The notes under the pieces were generated by a model. That model saw only the letters and a program-made list of their open reading frames with translations. It was not told the origin of the DNA and searched no databases. From JBHHXR01 sp046757205 (GTDB taxonomy: Bacteria; Pseudomonadota; Alphaproteobacteria; Rhodobacterales; Rhodobacteraceae): a DNA stretch of 9,168 nt. Numbering within the stretch: position 1 is the first letter of the stretch; each line of letters starts with the position of its first letter. Position numbers and translations under genes: made by a program. Shown one piece after another: positions 6,148 to 9,168 of this stretch. The stretch spans positions 1-9,168 of the forward strand of contig JBHHXR010000138.1 in NCBI GenBank assembly GCA_046757205.1, read 5' to 3'.

Positions 6148-6714
6148 TCACATCTGGGACAGCGCGGCCCGCAGGCGTTTCATCAGGTCGTCCACGTCGT
6201 GAACGACCTCCAGCGTCTCGGCAAAGCCGGGATCGGCGAAGCCGGTTTCCACCATCCGGCCGATCAGCGTCAGCAGCGGATCCCAGTAACCGCCGACATT
6301 GAGCAGGAACACCGGCTTTTCATGCAGCCCGAGTTGACGCCAGGTCAGAACTTCGAACAATTCGTCGAGCGATCCCGGGCCGCCCGGCAGCGTGACCACG
6401 GCGTCGGAATTCATGAACATCACCTTCTTTCGCTCGTGCATGTCCTCGGTGACGACAAATTGTGAAATGTCGCGCTTGCCGACCTCGCGCTTCAGCAGAT
6501 GCACCGGGATAACGCCGAAAGTCCGGCCGCCGGCGGCCTGCGCGGCGCGTGCCACTGCACCCATTATGCCGACATCCCCGGCCCCGTAGACGAGCCGCAT
6601 GCCGTTTTCCGCCAGTCCGCGGCCCAGCGCCGCTCCCGCCTCGGCGTAGAGCGCGTCGCCGCCGTTGCGCGACCCGCAGAAAACGCAAACCGACTTCGAA
6701 ACCGCGCCTGTCAT
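6148..6714 (-). CDS. LOG-family protein (TIGR00730; nucleoside 5'-monophosphate phosphoribohydrolase family)
   Basis: This 188-residue cytoplasmic protein belongs to the LOG/"lysine decarboxylase-like" family, which cleaves ribose phosphate from (cytokinin) nucleoside monophosphates. Older lysine decarboxylase labels are wrong. The Rossmann-like start SVCVFCGSR (8-16) leads to YGAGDVGIMGAVA (43-55). DMHERKKVMF (91-100) carries the conserved Arg (Arg94 or Arg95), and PGGPGSLDE (110-118) contains the catalytic Glu118. The usual motif is PGG-x-GT-x-x-E, and here Thr is replaced by Ser, a mild change I believe also occurs in relatives. ATG 6714 is preferred over an upstream TTG at 6753 because it gives the normal family N-terminus, and AGGG lies about 8 nt upstream of it. 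Bacterial substrates in vivo are uncertain. The gene is divergent from the LysM gene. Confidence 0.9.
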   Translation of the reverse strand: MTGAVSKSVCVFCGSRNGGDALYAEAGAALGRGLAENGMRLVYGAGDVGIMGAVARAAQAAGGRTFGVIPVHLLKREVGKRDISQFVVTEDMHERKKVMFMNSDAVVTLPGGPGSLDELFEVLTWRQLGLHEKPVFLLNVGGYWDPLLTLIGRMVETGFADPGFAETLEVVHDVDDLMKRLRAALSQM

Positions 6715-6859
6715 TGGGGTCGCCCTGCTCCGATCTGCCCTGTGACCGCACAATCGTGGCTGCCGTCAACAAACGCAAGTTCTCACGCCGAATGTTCTGG
6801 ATTTCGCCGCGGATGACGGCTATTTCCGGCCACCGGGGAATTTGTGATCGAAACGTAGC
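6715..6859. promoter_or_regulatory. Divergent intergenic region, promoters expected
   Basis: This 145-bp gap lies between two divergently transcribed genes, so it should contain both promoters. None is clear. On the + strand TATTTC (6821-6826) is a weak -10 without a proper -35. On the - strand a TTGCGT/GATTGT pair with 17-bp spacing is a weak candidate. The ribosome binding site before the LysM start at 6860 is also poor. Confidence 0.3.
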
Positions 6860-9121
6860 ATGGCGCGTAACACCCAATACCGTTCGGCAGTCGTTGTAGT
6901 CCTTGGTGTCGTTGTCGCCGCCATCGCATATTTCGTGCTCACCACGCAACCGCAGACGCCGCCGACCGGCGACGCAGAGGTGGTGTCCGGCGGAACCGGA
7001 TCCGCCGTTTCATCCGATACCGAAAGCGAGCCTTCCCGTTCCGGGGATGCGACTGCGGTTCAGACAACCGGTGCCAGCAGCGGCGAAGCGGCCGACGAGG
7101 CAGGCACGGATCAGGCAGCCGGTTCAGCAGGGGCGGTGGCGACGCCCGGCACTGCCAGCGGAAAGACGCCGCAAACCGGTGCCGTGACGGATGGCACGGC
7201 CGACGGCGAGGCGGACGCGGACAGCGACGACAACGCGCAACCTCAGGCTGCGGAGGGAACGGTCGGGCCGACGGGCGCCGCCGGCACTCCTGTTGCCGAT
7301 GATGGAACGGAAACCGCGGATGAGGTAGCGGCCGCCCGGGACGCTTCCCCGGCGGAAGACCAGGGCGCCGCCGTTGCGGCGGCGGATACGGAAGATACGG
7401 GCGGCGAAGAAGCCCCGGCTGCATCCGGCGATGACGCGGGCAGCGCCGCTTCTTCGGAGGCCGAAAGCCCCGATGTCTCGCCAGGCGACGCCGCTTCGCC
7501 CGTGGTTGCGGAAAATGCCCGGGCGGAAGAGGAAACCGCCGATGCCGAGGTGGTTTCGGAGCCGGCCCCCGATGAAGCGGCTGCCGGCACCGCCACGCAG
7601 GATTCCGAGGCGATGCCGACGGCGGTCGAGCCCGACACGGTGGTGGCCGGCACGCAGGATGCCGAAGAGGGCACGCCGGAGGCCGGGACGGCGGAAGCGC
7701 CCGAGGCCGGGACGGCGGAGCCTGACACGGTGGTTGCCGGCACGCAGGATGCCGGGGAAGACGCGACGGAAGTCGAGACGGCGGAAGCGCCGGAGCCCGC
7801 GGCGGTCGAGCCTGAAGCCGAGACTGCCGGCACGCAGGATGCCGAAGAGGGCACGCCGGAGGCCGGGACGGCGGAAACGCCGGAGGTCGGGACGGCGGAG
7901 CCCGATACGGCGGTTGCCGGTGCGCAGGATGCCGAAGAGGGCACGCCGAAGGCCGGGACAGTGGAAGCGCCGGAGACCGCGACACTCGAGCCTGAAGCGA
8001 AGACTGCCGGAACGCAGGTTGCCGAAGAGGGCACGCCGGAGGCCGGGGAGGGTGCACAGGATACCGCGATCGCCGAAGCGCCGGGTGCCGAGGCGGTGCC
8101 GGAGGCCCCGGAACCGACCGTCTCCGCAGAGATTGCCGGGCCCGGCGCGACGACCGGGCCGGGGGATGCCGGGGAGATCGACCAGGTGGCCGGCCTCTCG
8201 CGGCCGACCGTGCCTTCCGCCGGACCGCGGAGGATAGCGCCGCTGGCCGGACCCGGCACCGACAACACGTCGGCGGCGACCAGCGTCAAGGCTCCGAGCT
8301 TCGATCTCGTGCGCGTGGCGCCGGACGGCGGCTCGGTTATCGCCGGGCGGGCGCAGCCCAACGAAACCGTCGACATCACGGCCGACGGAAAGGTCATCGC
8401 CACCACCCGGACCAACGAGCGCGGCGAGTTCGTGGCGATGCTGACGGCGCCGGAAAGCGAAGCGCCGCTGTCCCTCGGGCTGATCGCGCGCAGCGACGCC
8501 GGCGAGGCGCGCGCGTCGACGGCCAACGTGCTGATACTGAACGCCCGGCGACCGGACCCTCAGACCGGCGAGGTGGCCGAAGAGGCGCCGATCGTGGTGC
8601 GCGAGGTCGACGACAAGATCGAGATCGTGCAACCGGCCAAACCGCCGATCCCGGGGCAGGTGGTGATCGACAAGATCGGCTACGACCGCGAAGGCGACGT
8701 GGAGATCTCCGGCCGCGGCAGGCCGAGATTCCTGGTGCGGCTCTACATCAACGGCAAGTTCACCGAGGAAACGAAAATCGGCGAAGGTGGCGGCTGGGAA
8801 CTGAAGTTGAGCAGCGTCGAAGCCGGCCGCTATACGCTGCGTGTCGACGAGGTCTCGCCCGACGGGAAGGTGGCGAGCCGTACCGAGACGCCGTTCCAGC
8901 GGATATTCCCCGAACTGATACCGGACATGAGCGAGAACACCGACGGGTATTATACCGTTCAGCCGGGAAACAACCTGTGGACCATAGCCAGAAACCATTA
9001 CGGCCACGGCATCGAGTACTGGCAGATATTCTACGCCAACGAGACGCAGATCCGCGACCCGGACCTGATCTATCCCGGGCAGATATTCGTTCTGCCGGAC
9101 CAGCGCGGCGTGAACGAGTAG
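6860..9121 (+). CDS. Membrane-anchored LysM peptidoglycan-binding protein with repeat region
   Basis: The 753-residue product begins with a short basic stretch and one hydrophobic segment (about 10-28), so it is probably inner-membrane anchored with the rest in the periplasm. Residues about 32-470 are low-complexity, rich in Ala, Glu, Asp, Gly, Pro and Thr with very few Lys or Arg. They include five 30-residue repeats (255-404). Two compact regions with the strand pattern of bacterial Ig-like domains follow (about 482-560 and 600-681). The C-terminus is a LysM domain (697-746): YYTVQPGNNLWTIARNHYG, then a helix and NETQIRDPDLIYPGQIFVLP. LysM binds N-acetylglucosamine-containing glycans, here most likely peptidoglycan. 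ATG 6860 is the first start after an in-frame stop at 6845. The C-terminal part is well supported. The overall role (cell-wall scaffold or remodelling) is inference. Confidence 0.88.
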   Translation: MARNTQYRSAVVVVLGVVVAAIAYFVLTTQPQTPPTGDAEVVSGGTGSAVSSDTESEPSRSGDATAVQTTGASSGEAADEAGTDQAAGSAGAVATPGTASGKTPQTGAVTDGTADGEADADSDDNAQPQAAEGTVGPTGAAGTPVADDGTETADEVAAARDASPAEDQGAAVAAADTEDTGGEEAPAASGDDAGSAASSEAESPDVSPGDAASPVVAENARAEEETADAEVVSEPAPDEAAAGTATQDSEAMPTAVEPDTVVAGTQDAEEGTPEAGTAEAPEAGTAEPDTVVAGTQDAGEDATEVETAEAPEPAAVEPEAETAGTQDAEEGTPEAGTAETPEVGTAEPDTAVAGAQDAEEGTPKAGTVEAPETATLEPEAKTAGTQVAEEGTPEAGEGAQDTAIAEAPGAEAVPEAPEPTVSAEIAGPGATTGPGDAGEIDQVAGLSRPTVPSAGPRRIAPLAGPGTDNTSAATSVKAPSFDLVRVAPDGGSVIAGRAQPNETVDITADGKVIATTRTNERGEFVAMLTAPESEAPLSLGLIARSDAGEARASTANVLILNARRPDPQTGEVAEEAPIVVREVDDKIEIVQPAKPPIPGQVVIDKIGYDREGDVEISGRGRPRFLVRLYINGKFTEETKIGEGGGWELKLSSVEAGRYTLRVDEVSPDGKVASRTETPFQRIFPELIPDMSENTDGYYTVQPGNNLWTIARNHYGHGIEYWQIFYANETQIRDPDLIYPGQIFVLPDQRGVNE
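7622..8071 (+). repeat. 90-bp (30-residue) in-frame tandem repeat, five copies
   Basis: Copies start at 7622, 7712, 7802, 7892 and 7982, and the marker sequence ACGCAGGAT or a close variant recurs exactly every 90 bp (7651, 7741, 7831, 7921, 8011, counting one base before it). Each encodes 30 residues of the form x-x-EP-(D/E)-x-x-x-AG-(T/A)-Q-x-A-x-E-x-(T)-x-x-(A/E). GTQDAEEGTPEAG is the best-kept core. The last copy loses the pattern in its final third. Copies 1-2 resemble copies 3-4 as pairs, suggesting a 180-bp higher-order duplication. Period 90 keeps the reading frame, so copy number can change without breaking the gene. Confidence 0.92.
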
Positions 9122-9168
9122 GCGGTTGATCCCGGCCGGCGGGCCTCGCGATCTGCCGATTTCCCCGC
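9122..9168. other. Downstream flank of the LysM gene
   Basis: Only 47 bp remain after the stop codon. They are GC-rich and show no clear hairpin with a T-tract and no start of another gene. Confidence 0.5.

Noticed and set aside
6148..6714. Annotation as lysine decarboxylase
   Set aside because: The PGG-x-G-x-x-x-E motif and the size belong to the LOG family. The decarboxylase label is a known database carry-over.
7124..9007. Very long open frame (627 codons) on the - strand opposite the LysM gene
   Set aside because: High GC with strong third-position bias keeps antisense frames open. The product is an Arg/Gly-rich low-complexity string, while the + strand gives recognisable LysM and Ig-like domains.

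Overview
This 9.2 kb stretch is GC-rich and densely coding. It reads as chromosomal DNA of an alphaproteobacterium, most likely of the Rhodobacterales (inference). The grounds are the yajC-secD-secF order with an Mth938-like gene close behind, the wording of the SecD, Fe-SOD and LOG-family proteins, and a long single-pass LysM protein. No tRNA, rRNA, CRISPR array, insertion sequence or phage gene was found.

Layout. Positions 1-288 are non-coding, with a short 20-bp tandem repeat, three GC-rich inverted repeats and a weak candidate promoter. Next, on the + strand, come yajC (289-612), secD (657-2294) and secF (2308-3285), the accessory translocon subunits. secF overlaps by 4 nt a TauE/SafE-type membrane permease (3282-4034). 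An Mth938-like small protein (4122-4475, possibly from 4077) and an NTF2/SnoaL-like protein (4517-4936) follow. A terminator-like hairpin near 4968-4991 and a candidate promoter near 5005-5032 separate this cluster from sodB (5089-5697), which encodes an Fe-type superoxide dismutase.

The 450 bp between sodB and the next gene (5698-6147) hold no convincing gene. They end in strong inverted repeats that can fold in two mutually exclusive ways, between convergent genes. A LOG-family protein (cytokinin riboside 5'-monophosphate phosphoribohydrolase family) is on the - strand (6148-6714). Divergent from it is a 753-aa membrane-anchored LysM protein (6860-9121). It has a very acidic Ala/Glu/Pro/Thr-rich region containing five 30-residue tandem repeats, then two probable Ig-like segments and a C-terminal LysM domain.

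How they work together: YajC-SecD-SecF assist SecYEG-dependent export. The permease appears translationally coupled to secF, but its substrate is unknown. SodB removes superoxide in the cytoplasm, and the LysM protein probably spans part of the periplasm to bind peptidoglycan. I did not find a clearly new multi-gene system. The points most worth a second look are an apparent short in-frame deletion in a conserved stretch of SecD, the permease wedged into the sec cluster, the 90-bp coding repeats in the LysM gene, and the competing hairpins at 6028-6104.
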